NCBI GenBank assembly: GCA_030407005.1
Contig: JAUDYN010000004.1
Coordinates: forward strand, 2,604,001 to 2,668,000
Direction: 5' to 3'
Source: Desarmillaria ectypa
Lineage: Eukaryota > Basidiomycota > Agaricomycetes > Agaricales > Physalacriaceae
Length of the DNA: 64,000 nucleotides
In this document: piece after piece, positions 27,095 to 37,724 of the stretch
How positions within the stretch are numbered: position 1 is the stretch's first letter
How the letters are laid out: the number at the start of each line of letters is the position of its first letter
The notes under the pieces: model-generated
Seen by the model: only the letters and a program-made list of their open reading frames with translations
What the model was told of the DNA's origin: nothing
The model's database searches: none
Position numbers and translations under genes: made by a program

Positions 27095-28865
27095 ATGCGC
27101 TACTCTTTCCTCGCCCCTGCGCTGGCACTTGCCTTTGTCTCTTCTGTCTTTGCTGACACTGATGCTCCCCCTTCCGATGTTGTCAGTCTTACTGCTGCTG
27201 ACTTTGACGATATTGTCAACCCAGAACCTCTCATTCTTGTAGAGTTCTTTGCTCCATGGTACGTGTCTTTTGCTCCGCTTTGGTCTCTTACCGATATCTC
27301 CCTCAAAGGTGTGGACACTGCAAAGCTCTGGCTCCCCATTACGAAGAGGCTGCTACTGAGCTCAAAGCGAAAAATATCAAGCTCGCCAAGGTTGACTGTG
27401 TGGACCAGGCTGATCTGTGTCAAGCAAAGGGTATTGGTGGCTACCCGTGAGTGCTACATACATCTCTTACAATAAAATCTAAATTTTGCCTAGTACACTG
27501 CGAGTCTACAAAAACGGCGAATACGCCGATTACAGTGGCCCTCGCAAAGCTGATGGCATCGTTGCCTACATGGTCAAGTGAGAACCTTCATTTCACTTCT
27601 TTCACCTCTAACTCTTTTCTAGACAATCCCTTCCCGCCATCTCCACCGTCACCGCTCAAAATCACATTGAATTCCAAACTGCCGACAAAGTTGTCGTCAT
27701 TGCTTATGTCTCAGACCCTTCAGACCCCCTGGCTGTAGAGTTCGCCAAGACTGCCGAGGCCCACCGTGATGACTACCTCTTCGGTCAATGTTCTGACCCA
27801 CAAGTCCTCGCCTCCCTCGGCGTCTCTGCTCCTGCCCTCTTCGTCTACCGTTCTTTCGATGCTCCCAGTGTCGAATACCCTTACCCAATCGCCTCCGCCA
27901 CACCCAAAGACATTGCGGAATGGCTCGCAGAACTCGCCATCCCCATCATGGACGAAGTCAACGGTGACAATTACGCCGTCTATGCTCAAAGCCAAAAACC
28001 ACTTGCATACCTCTTCCTCGACCCTTCCGACGAAGGCAAGGACGCGAAACTTGCAGAAATTAGACCAGTCGCCGAGAAATTCAAGTCCAAGGTCAACTTT
28101 GTTTGGATTGACGCCGTCAAGTTTGGTGACCACGCCAAGGCTCTTAACCTTCAAGAAGCCAAGTGGCCCAGCTTTGTTGTGCAAAGCTTGGAGAAGCAGC
28201 TCAAGTACCCGTACGACCAGAGCAAGGAGGTCACCGCTGCCGGTGTCGAGGAATGGGTCCAGCAGTACCTTGAGGACAAGCTCACTCCCGAACTTAAGAG
28301 TCAGCCTATTCCCGAGTCTCAAGACGAGAGTGTCTTTACTCTTGTCGGAAAGCAGTTTGAAGAAGTCGTGTTTGATGACAGTAAGGATGTCTTCGTTGAA
28401 TTTTACGCAACATGGTACGTTTTTCCATTCATCAGTCATATGCTATTAATAACACCCGTCAAGGTGTGGACACTGCAAGCGCCTCAAGCCCACTTGGGAC
28501 AACCTCGGCGACCACTTTGCGGCTCAAAAGGACAAGATCCTGATGTATGGCTTCTTTTTCTCCTTGATTCTCCTTGACTGATTTGTTGCAGTGCCAAAAT
28601 GGAAGCGACTGAGAACGATCTCCCTCCTTCGGTTCCCTTCCGCGTCCAAGGCTTCCCGACCCTCAAATTCAAGCCTGCAGGTGGTAGTGAGTGGCTTGAC
28701 TACGAAGGTGACCGAGGCTTCGACAGCCTAGTTGCCTTCGTCACTGAGCATGCCAAGAACGACCTAACCAAGGTTGTCGTTCCTGAGGAGGAGCCTGCTC
28801 AAGTACCCCTTGGAGGTGCTTCTGAAAACACGTCGACGACAGCATCAGTGCATGACGAGCTGTAA
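27095..28865 (+). CDS. PDI1: Protein disulfide isomerase
   Basis: PDI forms and rearranges disulfide bonds in the ER lumen. The ATG at 27095 starts a signal peptide (SFLAPALALAFVSSVFA). Two catalytic thioredoxin domains flank two redox-inactive ones in the a-b-b'-a' order. The first CGHCK motif is cut by the intron at 27259-27308. The intron at about 28416-28463 likewise interrupts the second motif, so both active-site Trp codons are split in the same way (TG|G). A short intron near 27458-27492 restores GIGGYPTLRVYKNGEYADYS. Others fall at about 27578-27623 and 28544-28591. The C-terminal stretch is acidic and Thr/Ser-rich and ends in the ER-retention signal HDEL just before TAA at 28863-28865. 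The length, about 500 residues, fits fungal Pdi1. Confidence 0.97.
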
Positions 28866-28943
28866 ATGTAACGTATCTTGTAAAATACCCCCACGCGTAT
28901 TAATTTCATCCACGCTCATCTATACATTTATTCTCTACAACGG

Positions 28944-31900
28944 CTAGGGTTTATGAGCTGCAAGATCCTTTTTGGTGCGGTAGTACTCTGAAAAGGAGAG
29001 TCTGACAGCGAGGAAGCGACAGTCCAAGTCTGGGTGCGCCTGGAGTTGATGCACTAGTGCTTGAGCTTTTTCGGAGAACTGTGCGCCATACTCTTTGACT
29101 GGATTGAGCTGTATTGGGAGCGCGTCGGCTGTCGTCCCTCGCCCGGTATATACGCCCTAAAATGGATCAGTCGCATCTCAGTAGGTACAAACCATACATA
29201 CCCGTTCATCATCCCGTTCCCTGTCTCGTTGAACAGACTCTGATAAACAATAATTATAAAAGTTGTCCTACGAAACATTAGCACAGTCAGAGAGAAAGTA
29301 TGGGGAGGAAACTAACCGAAGCTTCCCTGAATTGTAATATTATCGAAAACAACTCTCGAACTTGTACAAGCAAATTCTCCTACAAATCGCTCGTTAATGA
29401 GGTTCAAGGGTGGGTATCTCAGCAAACATACCTCCCTTCCCGCCTTGGGACTCAGTAATAGCACTTTCTTCACCATGCGATCCAAATACGTCCGGTGCGC
29501 ACTAATCATCGCATCCAAGTCACCTTCCTTCTTGTTCAAAAACTCGATCAGCACCTTCCAAGAACACTCGATCACCTCTAAATGGCAGTACGCCTGCATT
29601 TGTCGGATGAAATGTATCATCTCAGCGTTGACGATCCGGATTTGGTGCCATTGGAACTCCAAGTCTAACATGTGTTAACCAGGGGGCACTGGGGACGAAA
29701 GGTTCAAGGCTTACCAGGAACCCGTAAAAAGGAGCGTGTATCCCCCGCTACCCTCATCCATCCCTGACTCAGTGCACCCTCGATCCTCTTCATCTGCCAT
29801 AGATGATTAAACAGCTTCAAGTACTTAATCATTGACTCGGGATCGATCACTGTGTCGATGGGCGCATCGACTTTGTATTCGAGCGTGAATACGTCCCAAC
29901 CGATCTCGCCGTGGGTATACTCGAGCATGCGGGAGTCGAGTCGGCGTAAGACGTGGGCGGGGTCGTTTTGCGCATTGGACGACCGGATGGCGGTCTCAAG
30001 GGTGGCGGTCAGGTTGTGCCGGAAGAGGGTGTTGGCTTGGCGGGCCAAACTAGGGCTGTGGGAAGGGAGGTATTAGAAGGAGGAAATGTGTATCCGATGC
30101 ACTTGCCTGAGAGCCTCCATGAGTTGGTCGGCAAAATCACCGTGACCAAGGAGGAGATAGTTTTGGAGTGCTTTGAGGTGGTCGAGAAGCTTGAACTTGT
30201 CGATGAAGACCTCGAATAGCCGATGACTCGCGACCTGGTAAGCAGCGTCTATTGAACGTTCCAGTCCGTTAATATCGCTGTACTTCAAAGCTGTCACCCA
30301 TCAGTTACAGATATATAGACAGGTAAGACGCACGTACTCCCACCACTGTCACTCATTTTCTCTCGGGTAGCAACCCAATCGCTATCATGGCAACTATATC
30401 TAATAAAGTTCAGACTTTTACCAGTCGACAAAATCTGGGTGGCATAAGCATGGAGTAAATTCAAGGCAAAGCTGAGCAGACCTTTCTTCCAAAAGCCTCG
30501 CCTACAAACATGGGCAGCATGTCCTCTTGGAATTGATATTTGGACTGCCATAGTTGAAGTCCGTTTTCCCTCTTATCGCTGGCGTCTTCATTATCCATGA
30601 GCCGGCTCCCGAGACCTCCATCACCTGTGGGTTGTCCAAATCCCCCTGATAGAGAGGAAGGATGCGTGTATTGAACGTGCTTTAGAGACGGATCCATGGC
30701 TACAAAGAACTCGTTGAAAGGATCATATAGCTCTCCAGAGAAGAGCCATTTATGAAGAGTAGCAAAAAAGGGCTTGGACACCTATTGACAAAGGAAATGA
30801 GGACCAGTTAAGGGACAGCACAGAGATTGTCAAACCTCTTCCAAAAGCTGGTCAGTAAACTTTCGCACAAAGGGGTCACCATTATCGGTATAGCTATGGA
30901 TAAGATTTACTAGTGCACCTCCGTGCGCATCTAGAAACGTGTCACAAATGATCATTCTAGATAACCGGCAACACACCTCGGGCGCCTTCGACGCATACAC
31001 TCATCATTCTCATCCTCAGACGCCAATCATTGATCCAGACATCCAACCGCTTCAACGTCAGCCCCGTCTCTTCCTGTCGGATTTTCTGATTCTCTTCTGA
31101 TTCATCCGCCGGGTGCTTCGGCAGGGTAGGCATCTGCGACTCCAAGACAGCGATGAGACGATAGTACTCAGTAAGCTGGGCTTGCAAGTGGTGGCACAGA
31201 CTCTGCTCAATCATCCCAACAGCTGGGGCGCCTTCCCGTTCTCGAACAAAGGCCTCCACACGCGTGTAGAGATACCCTACTTCTGATAGTCGATGAATGA
31301 GTGTCTTGACTGGTTCAGATATCATGTATTTCTGCTCTTTTGTTAGCCGAAATGAAAAAAGTGGATGAGCACGCACCGAATTTTCCACAAACACGAGTTT
31401 ATTCTCCGAATCATCTTGCAATGAAAACCGGACATATTTTCCTGAGATTCCTTGCAATAGATAGAGAGCATCGCGGAGCAGCAAGTGCTCAAGAATAATA
31501 GCACGGCCTGGGAGCATGAGCGCAGCTTTGGGGTACAGATCTAAACACCTTCACCTGTCTTCGTACGGTACGCTCTTAATATATCGGCTTTCGTTCTTCC
31601 CTTGGCATATCTGGTATCGACTGATGAATCTACTGTGGTTGGTAAAACGGTTGGCTGCGAGGGGGGCGGCGGTGCTAGTGATGCAAGTAAGGACGGCGCT
31701 GAAGAGTGAGATGCTAGTGATGACGCTAGAGAGTACAGAAAGAGAATGGACGCGTGTTTTCTTGACAACACAGGCTGAAATTAAATATCAGTAAATCAAG
31801 TTATCAGCAAATAAAAAACGAGCCTGGTCCAGTAGTCGGGATAAGAGATTGGTAAATTTGAGGTACGTGCTGCCTGACGGAGACGAGTGGAGTACTTGGG

Positions 31901-32172
31901 ACTGCTTAGCAAGATGTATGTCCTGCAACTGAGCAATACATACGCTGTCGCTTAACTGAGTCTGCAAGGTGCGCTAGATCTGGTTCATGGTTCTGGCCAA
32001 TATAACTGCAGTTGCTCTTGGGTTCAGTGGCAAAGCAGATCCAGTGGCCCGCCCACCTATTCAGTATATCTTGACAATGTAAGACGAGCTCGTCCTTGAG
32101 GCGTTCACTGCTTCGTGTAGGAGGGACAAGGGAGAGGACAAGAGACTCTAACGAGGAGGGAAGGGAAGACAT
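28944..32172 (-). CDS. SPC98: Gamma-tubulin complex component 3 (Spc98/GCP3)
   Basis: This subunit of the gamma-tubulin ring complex nucleates microtubules at the spindle pole body. The start at 32172 gives MSSLPSSLESLVLSLVPPTR. GRIP1-type segments follow: LLLRDALYLLQGISGKYVRF, ALHKWLFSGELYDPFNEFFV (first two residues approximate), and the GKSLNFIR motif. GRIP2 contains LKALQNYLLLGHGDFADQLM, NLTATLETAIRSSNAQND, RRLDSRMLEYTHGEIGWDVF, LKLFNHLWQMKRIEGAL and MIHFIRQMQAYCHLEVIECS. The GWDVFTLEY and NAQND features fit GCP3 better than GCP2. The last exon reads VKEYGAQFSEKAQALVHQLQ and ends KDLAAHKP at TAG 28944-28946. More than ten introns are required. The one between DILRAY and MLPGRAIILEH (near 31526-31570) is unusually short under any reading. 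Confidence 0.9.
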
Positions 32173-32377
32173 AGTCGCGCGTTGAAGGTGTTTGGTATTG
32201 TTACTATTTCCGTTACAATAATGCCTCAAGTTATTACAAGCGTTCCATCCTCATGTGTACTTGTATACATTTCAACGTTTCCATACGTACACCATCGTAC
32301 AATATTACTCCCCGAATATGCCTCCATTTCACTCATGTTGTGATACGCAAGCATGCGTATGTTTATCAAGTCAACAT

Positions 32378-33187
32378 TTAGAGTTTGACCTCCTTCAGGC
32401 CATCTTTCCAGAATGTGAAATAGGCTGTGCATGTCTAGATGAGTGCTATGCAGAATATCATTGTATAGAAACTTACGGGTGACACCGTCCTCCTGCATAA
32501 GACATCAGTACAGTTTAAAGGTATAGGCCAAGGCTAAGCTTACGCGATAGTTGAGAAGGGCGATCATTCCATCAGCATTCATCGTCTCTCCAGTGTACTT
32601 CCCAGACCATTAGCGCCACGAAAGAGACCAGCGCACATAAAACTTACAAATTCAAAGTCCTTGAAGTTGGCGACGATTTTTTTGGCGTATGCCTGGGCAC
32701 CCTTCTCGAAGGCCTCAACACGGTCAGGGTTTGTCTCAGCAAGTTTGGCCTTGACACTTTTCATGTATCCCTGAATGAAGAGTGAGATACCTCTCTCTAC
32801 CCAAACACAATCATAGACACCTTCAAGTACGACAGGAAAGACTTCTTGTCAAAGGCAGTCGACTGGAGACGGAAGGAGTGGACGACATTGTTGACTTGTG
32901 CCGCTCCATCCTCAAGAGCGTCGTCTTGCTCTTCAGCAGAGGGATTGGCACCTAGTACATCCGGTAAGCGCATAGACGTTCCAGTGGCTGTTGATACACA
33001 CCGATATTTACATCTGCACCGGCCTTGACAATAATTGTCTGACACTCTACCTCGTAGACAATATCGTCAACGAGTTTCCTGTATTTTATATAAATCAGTG
33101 ACCAGTCGCAGGGGGTGATTTAACTTGCAAGGGAAAGGCATCGGAGAACATCTCATCCCCACTGATAATGTCTTCGTACAACAACAT
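32378..33187 (-). CDS. TMA19: Translationally controlled tumor protein homologue (TCTP)
   Basis: TCTP is an abundant, growth-regulated, ribosome-associated cytosolic protein. The start at 33187 gives MLLYEDIISGDEMFSDAFP, the canonical TCTP1 signature. The next exon must continue LKLVDDIVYEVECQTIIV. The only splice that keeps this frame uses a GC donor (GCAAGT) at 33128 with a TACAG acceptor. Later exons give NPSAEEQDDALEDGAAQVNN, SFRLQSTAFDKKSFLSYLKG and the second signature region DFEFYTGETMNADGMIALLN. They are followed by YREDGVTP and a last exon PYFTFWKDGLKEVKL ending at TAA 32378-32380. The last intron runs from GTAAGTT to GCACAG. The total is about 165-170 residues, the usual length. It is divergent from UTP15 across 177 bp. 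Confidence 0.95.
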
Positions 33188-33364
33188 GATGCTAGCTCAC
33201 AGAAATGTACAGGAAGCAGAAATAGTAGCAGACGGAGAAGGAAGGAAGGAAAGTAAGAAAAGGTGGTGAAATCAGCTGCAATCGATCTTGACGGCAAATC
33301 CCGACAATCGCTTTATCTGTGACAAAATTTTTAGACGTGACAATGTGACAAATTGTGGACTCTT
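33188..33364. promoter_or_regulatory. Shared TCTP/UTP15 promoter with RRPE-like element
   Basis: Both genes are growth- and ribosome-linked and diverge across 177 bp. On the TCTP strand a pyrimidine-rich tract occupies about 33234-33265 (CTTTTCTTACTTTCCTTCC). AAAATTTTT at 33324-33332, preceded by TGAC, resembles the rRNA-processing element (TGAAAAATTTT) of yeast ribosome-biogenesis promoters and lies about 35 bp before the UTP15 ATG. These matches are by eye. Confidence 0.4.
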
Positions 33365-35129
33365 ATGGACTACCAGCCCGTCGTCGTCAAATCGTGCGCC
33401 CGGCCGTCCTCTACCAAACACAGCCCAGAGTCCCGATATTGGCGACAGTTTAAATACCCTGTTTTTGTTAAGGAATATGCCCCCATCACCTCTGTCCATT
33501 TCTCTCCTTCCAAACCTCATCGGTATGCAGTCACTGCTGCAACTCGCGTCCAGATATATGCCCCGCGTACCCAAAAGGTCACCAAGACCATATCACGGTT
33601 TAAAGATGTGGCACGTAGCGGTATAATACGTGCAGACGGCAAATTGGTCGTAGCAGGAGACGATACTGGTCTAATTCAAGTATGTACAGTTTCCATTTCC
33701 TATTCTATCTTCTCATTGTGACTACCAAGGTATTTGACATAAACTCGCGAGCTATTCTGAGAACGTTAGACTCTCACAAACAACCTGTATATGTGACCAA
33801 ATTCTCTACCTTGACACCTACGCAAATTCTCTCTTGTTCCGATGATACCACAGCCAAGTTGTGGGATGTCCCATCCCAAACTAGCATATCCACCTTCACC
33901 TCGCATACGGACTACGTTCGAACAGGACAAATCTCATCATCGAATCCTAACATCATCTTAACTGGGTCCTACGATGGAACTGTACGCATGTTTGACGCTC
34001 GTTCTGGACATTGCGAGATGATCATGGGCCAAAGCAATAGCGGGGAAAAGACTGCAGTAGAGCAGGTGTTGATGTTCCCCTCCGGTACTGTCGCCATCTC
34101 CTCCAGCGGTCCTATTATTCGCGCCTGGGATATTGTCGCTGGAGGGCGATGTACACGAGCGCTGTCAAATCATCAGAAGACGATTACGTCTCTAGCCTTC
34201 AATGCGTCCGCTAGCCGTCTTCTAACAGGAGGTCTTGATCAGATGGTGAAGGTTTACGATGTGAGCACATATAAAGTTGTGCATACTATGCGATATCCAG
34301 CTCCCATTCTCTGCCTCGCCGTGTCGGTTCGTCTTTTCATTACTTCTTTCTTTCTTGTGCCAGACGTCTTTTTAGCCAGACGAAAGTCATATAGCTGCCG
34401 GCATGAGTGATGGAACTCTGTCGATCCGCCGAAGACAGCAAAAAGCTTCAGAAATGTCGGACAACACACCATTTTCTGCATCGAATATCCGATCAGGAGC
34501 ATTTGAGTCATTCCTCGGTTCAGGAATAGGTCAAGGACAGACCAAAAACAAGTCAAAGTCAAGACCCATTGGAGACGCCAATGAATTCCGGATAGAAAGC
34601 AAGCGCACGAAGCGCCTGAAGGATTACGACCGATTCTTGAAGAGTTTCAAGTATTCTGCTGCACTTGATTCGGTCCTGCGTCAGGTGAACCTTCTCAAGT
34701 ATTGTTATGCGTGCATCGTTAAATTAAGGTGTACAGAATGTTCCTCCAGCGACAGCTTTTGCACTAATACAGGAACTTATCCATCGCGACGGCCTCCGTA
34801 CCGCACTAGCTGGACGTGACGATGTCCTTCTAGAACCGGTCCTACGGTTACTAGTCAAATACGTCACTGACCCTCGTTTTGGAGAAATGGCGTGCGACGT
34901 TGCCAGCACGGTTATTGGTGCGGAGTTTTCTTCCCACGTCTTACGAAATAATCAAGCCGCTCTTGCAGAGATGTATGCCTCCATTATAGGACAATCACCT
35001 CTAATCGATTCTCTATTCCTGAAACTGCAGAAGAAAGTCTTGATGGAACTACGATTTCAAAGGGAATTGCTAAAAACCAAAGGCGCTTTGGATATGGTAT
35101 TCTCACTTACAGCACTAGACTCCAGATAA
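33365..35129 (+). CDS. UTP15: U3 snoRNP protein Utp15, WD40 repeats
   Basis: Utp15 belongs to the t-UTP/UtpA part of the small-subunit processome in the nucleolus, needed for pre-18S rRNA processing. The start MDYQPVVVKSCARPSS is the first in-frame ATG before conserved sequence. A conserved linker YWRQFKYPVFVKEYAPITSV leads into WD repeats: KTISRFKDVARSGIIRADGK, LVVAGDDTGLIQVFD (across the intron at about 33679-33729), DSHKQPVYVTKFS, DDTTAKLWDVP, GSYDGTVRMFDARSG and LTGGLDQMVKVYD. An intron near 34325-34378 joins CLAVS to PDESHIAAGMSDGTLSIRRR. The C-terminal Utp15 domain contains FLKSFKYSAALDSVLRQ, then after an intron VPPATAFALIQELIHRDGLR and RLLVKYVTDPRFGEMACDVA. The protein is about 520 residues and ends at 35129, 40 bp from the stop of the facing gene. 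Confidence 0.95.
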
Positions 35130-35169
35130 ATTGGGTTCCCTAGCGGTGGATGCCCCTGCTGTATACATC

Positions 35170-37559
35170 CTACATAGCAGAGGCATCAGGATCCAGTGCA
35201 CCGATGAGACCTTCCAGGATTTCTTTCCGTGAAAGTCCCTGATCTTCGCTGGATTCCCCTGACTCGTTGTCAACGTTATCGTGGTACAACCGTAGAGTCT
35301 CTACGATATTTTCCAAACCCTGGTTCTTCCGCGCCAGCATCTGTAGTGCATGTGTTCGAATCTGTTGTACAATAGTTTTGGATCAGACAGCCAGTTCTTT
35401 GGCAACGGTTGTATACTCACCCCATCATCCTCCATGACTATCCATGCCAAAATGTAATCTACAATTTGCATGGTATACAGTCCGCCGTCCAAGCGCTGCA
35501 AGTACAGTGTGTCCTCATCCATATTGTCATCGTCGTCGTCCGGCGATGCCTGCCAGCCACAGTAATCAGACGAGTGATAAAAAATCTAAGCGAACGCACC
35601 TTATCCGCGGCAATCTCTGCGTCCGTACTGTGGAGCCTGGCCTTGGCAAAGTCCCTGATATCTAGCAGCTTGTCCACCTTTTCGTAATTGTTTTCAACGA
35701 ATTTGGTCAATAATCGCATACGCTCAGTAGAATCGGAGGGAATATTAGAAAAGAGCGATGCCACTATGCTCAGCGTGTGCGATGTATCCTCCGATGCTGG
35801 CGTCTCGCCAGACTTTTGTTTTTTGTTCATCTGCGGACTTTAGGTTAAGGTAAACTGAAAGAGGAGAGAATATTTCACGAACGTTTCCCATGAAGATCGA
35901 AAAGAGCGACTTGAGTCCTAATGCCTCAATAAATGCCTCACAAAGTGCCGTTCCGGCAGGACCAGACATTGCATAGTCCAGTGTTTTGATCGACCGCGAC
36001 CGTGACTGCAACTTTTCCCTAGAAATCGAAATGGACGTTAGTCACAGAGGTGCGAAACTTAAGTATACGGACTTCATCATCAAAATCATGAGATCGTGTC
36101 CTTCAGCAGCCAGGAACAGTTTCTTTATTTCAGTTTCATTTAACGCAGAACATAGAGCATCAAAGACGTTCTCCATGAACTCCACTTCGTCTGCGTCAGC
36201 AGGGTCACGCTTTCGATATTGCTAGAACAGCGACGTTAAATGACAAAGGATGACTAAGGGATAGTGAACGTACCGAGAGGACTTTGAGAATTGTTTCAAC
36301 GCCATCATGTTTACCCAACTGCAGGCGGTTTTCTGTGCTATCTTGAAGGAGAATCGAAAGAATTTCGGCAGCATATCCACGGTTTTCATCGAAGATTTTC
36401 GCTTGTATACGGTCAAGTAACCATGGTAGGAGATTGGTTTTTGACACAAGCTGGGTCGACAAAGCAGGATCAAAGCCCAGGATATTTTCGAAGATGCCTG
36501 GAACTGATGAGTCGATTACAAGCACGCACTGAGACCGGCATTTACCCAATATGTGAAAAACACCCTGCCGGTCAGACTCTTCTGTTTCATTAAGTCGTTT
36601 GAGGTTCTCAACCAGCAGTTCCAGTATAGAATTCTCCAACTTCAAGAGTATGAGCTCAGGAAGAGGAACAAGTATGAAGGGCGTACCAAGCCTTCTATCA
36701 AAATCTTAAGAGCCTCCGCTGTGTCCTCTTCATTGTCGTTGCTCTCATCACCTACATCTTCGTCGGTAAGTTCATGGAACACTTCGACAACATCAATTGC
36801 GATGTCAGCATTTTCGTGAGTCAAAAGCCCGACCAGAAGAGCTACCGCTCCGGATTTCACAATTTCAGGATATGACAGAATGGGAATTTGTGCCAAAGAT
36901 AACAGAGACTTGATGGCGCTATCCAGATCAGCCTCGGAATCAATGAACCTAATTACGATCAAGTCAATGCCGCGGTTCATACAGAGTTGGGCCAACAAAC
37001 TTTGTAGGATCATCAGGATACTTCGACCGCTGGTCTTGGTTTTTGTTTACGGCGCGCTCAAATTGAAGCAGTGTTCTTCGGACACCTGATATTGAAAGTT
37101 GTGTTGGCTGCACGCGAATAAGATTTTGAAGACAGACGAAGCCTTTAGGACGCACCTCATCCTGCTCGTTTGCGTTGTCGAATATATTTAAAATCTCCTT
37201 CTGCTCGGAAGTCAGACCACCGCCAAAGAACCGTCCTTCATCGTCCTCTTCAACAAAATAATCTGCATCTCCGCCGGGAGCAAAGTCACGCAGGTTTTCC
37301 ATGTTCTCGTCAGCATCCTCAACGGTCACGGCACGACTCTTTCCTTTGCCTTGGGATGAGCCGTTTTGTGTTGAATATCCTGAGCTAGATGGAGCGCTTG
37401 TGTCCATCTTCATCTTCTTCAGCATTTCAGGTGTTGGATTGTCGGGCAGTTTCCGCTTGCCACCCCCAACTGGGACCTTGGGAGTCTGGCAGTATTATCA
37501 GCTAAGGAAGTATCACAGATGCTGGAGACGATCACCTTGAACAACTTGTCGATATCCAT
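35170..37559 (-). CDS. Beta-catenin-like protein 1 (CTNNBL1) homologue
   Basis: CTNNBL1 is an armadillo-repeat protein associated with the Prp19/CDC5L spliceosomal complex. The first exon encodes only MDIDKLFK from 37559. An intron ending TGCCAG joins TPKVPVGGGKRKLPDNPTPE, a basic, NLS-like stretch. A disordered acidic region with ENLRDFAPGGDADYFVEEDD and the conserved GGLTSEQKEILNIFDNA follows. ARM-type helices continue through ELTDEDVGDESNDNEEDTAE, LVENLKRLNETEESDRQGVF, and a C-terminal part with ALQMLARKNQGLENIVETLR. The stop at 35170 follows LIGALDPDASAM. The length is about 600 residues, slightly above the human protein. It is head to head with RAD7 (165 bp) and tail to tail with UTP15 (40 bp). 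Confidence 0.9.
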
Positions 37560-37724
37560 GTTGCTTACTGAATGCTCACAGGAAGACGCGACTGCAGGTA
37601 GCTCTAATAAGGTGAATACGTCGGACCTGTGACGCGTGAATTCAACGTGAGAAATTACATCGGCCTGTGGCCGAGAAATTTGACCTCCTTTTACTTCACC
37701 GCTATCATCTCTCTTCGTCCAAGA
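37560..37724. promoter_or_regulatory. Divergent promoter of CTNNBL1-like gene and RAD7
   Basis: The 165 bp between the two start codons must contain both promoters. No TATA box is clear. The arrangement couples a splicing-factor gene with a DNA-repair gene. Co-regulation is possible but not shown. Confidence 0.45.

Noticed and set aside
27720..28439. 239-codon minus-strand frame opposite PDI
   Set aside because: It is a shadow of the PDI coding frame, which carries the thioredoxin domains and HDEL.
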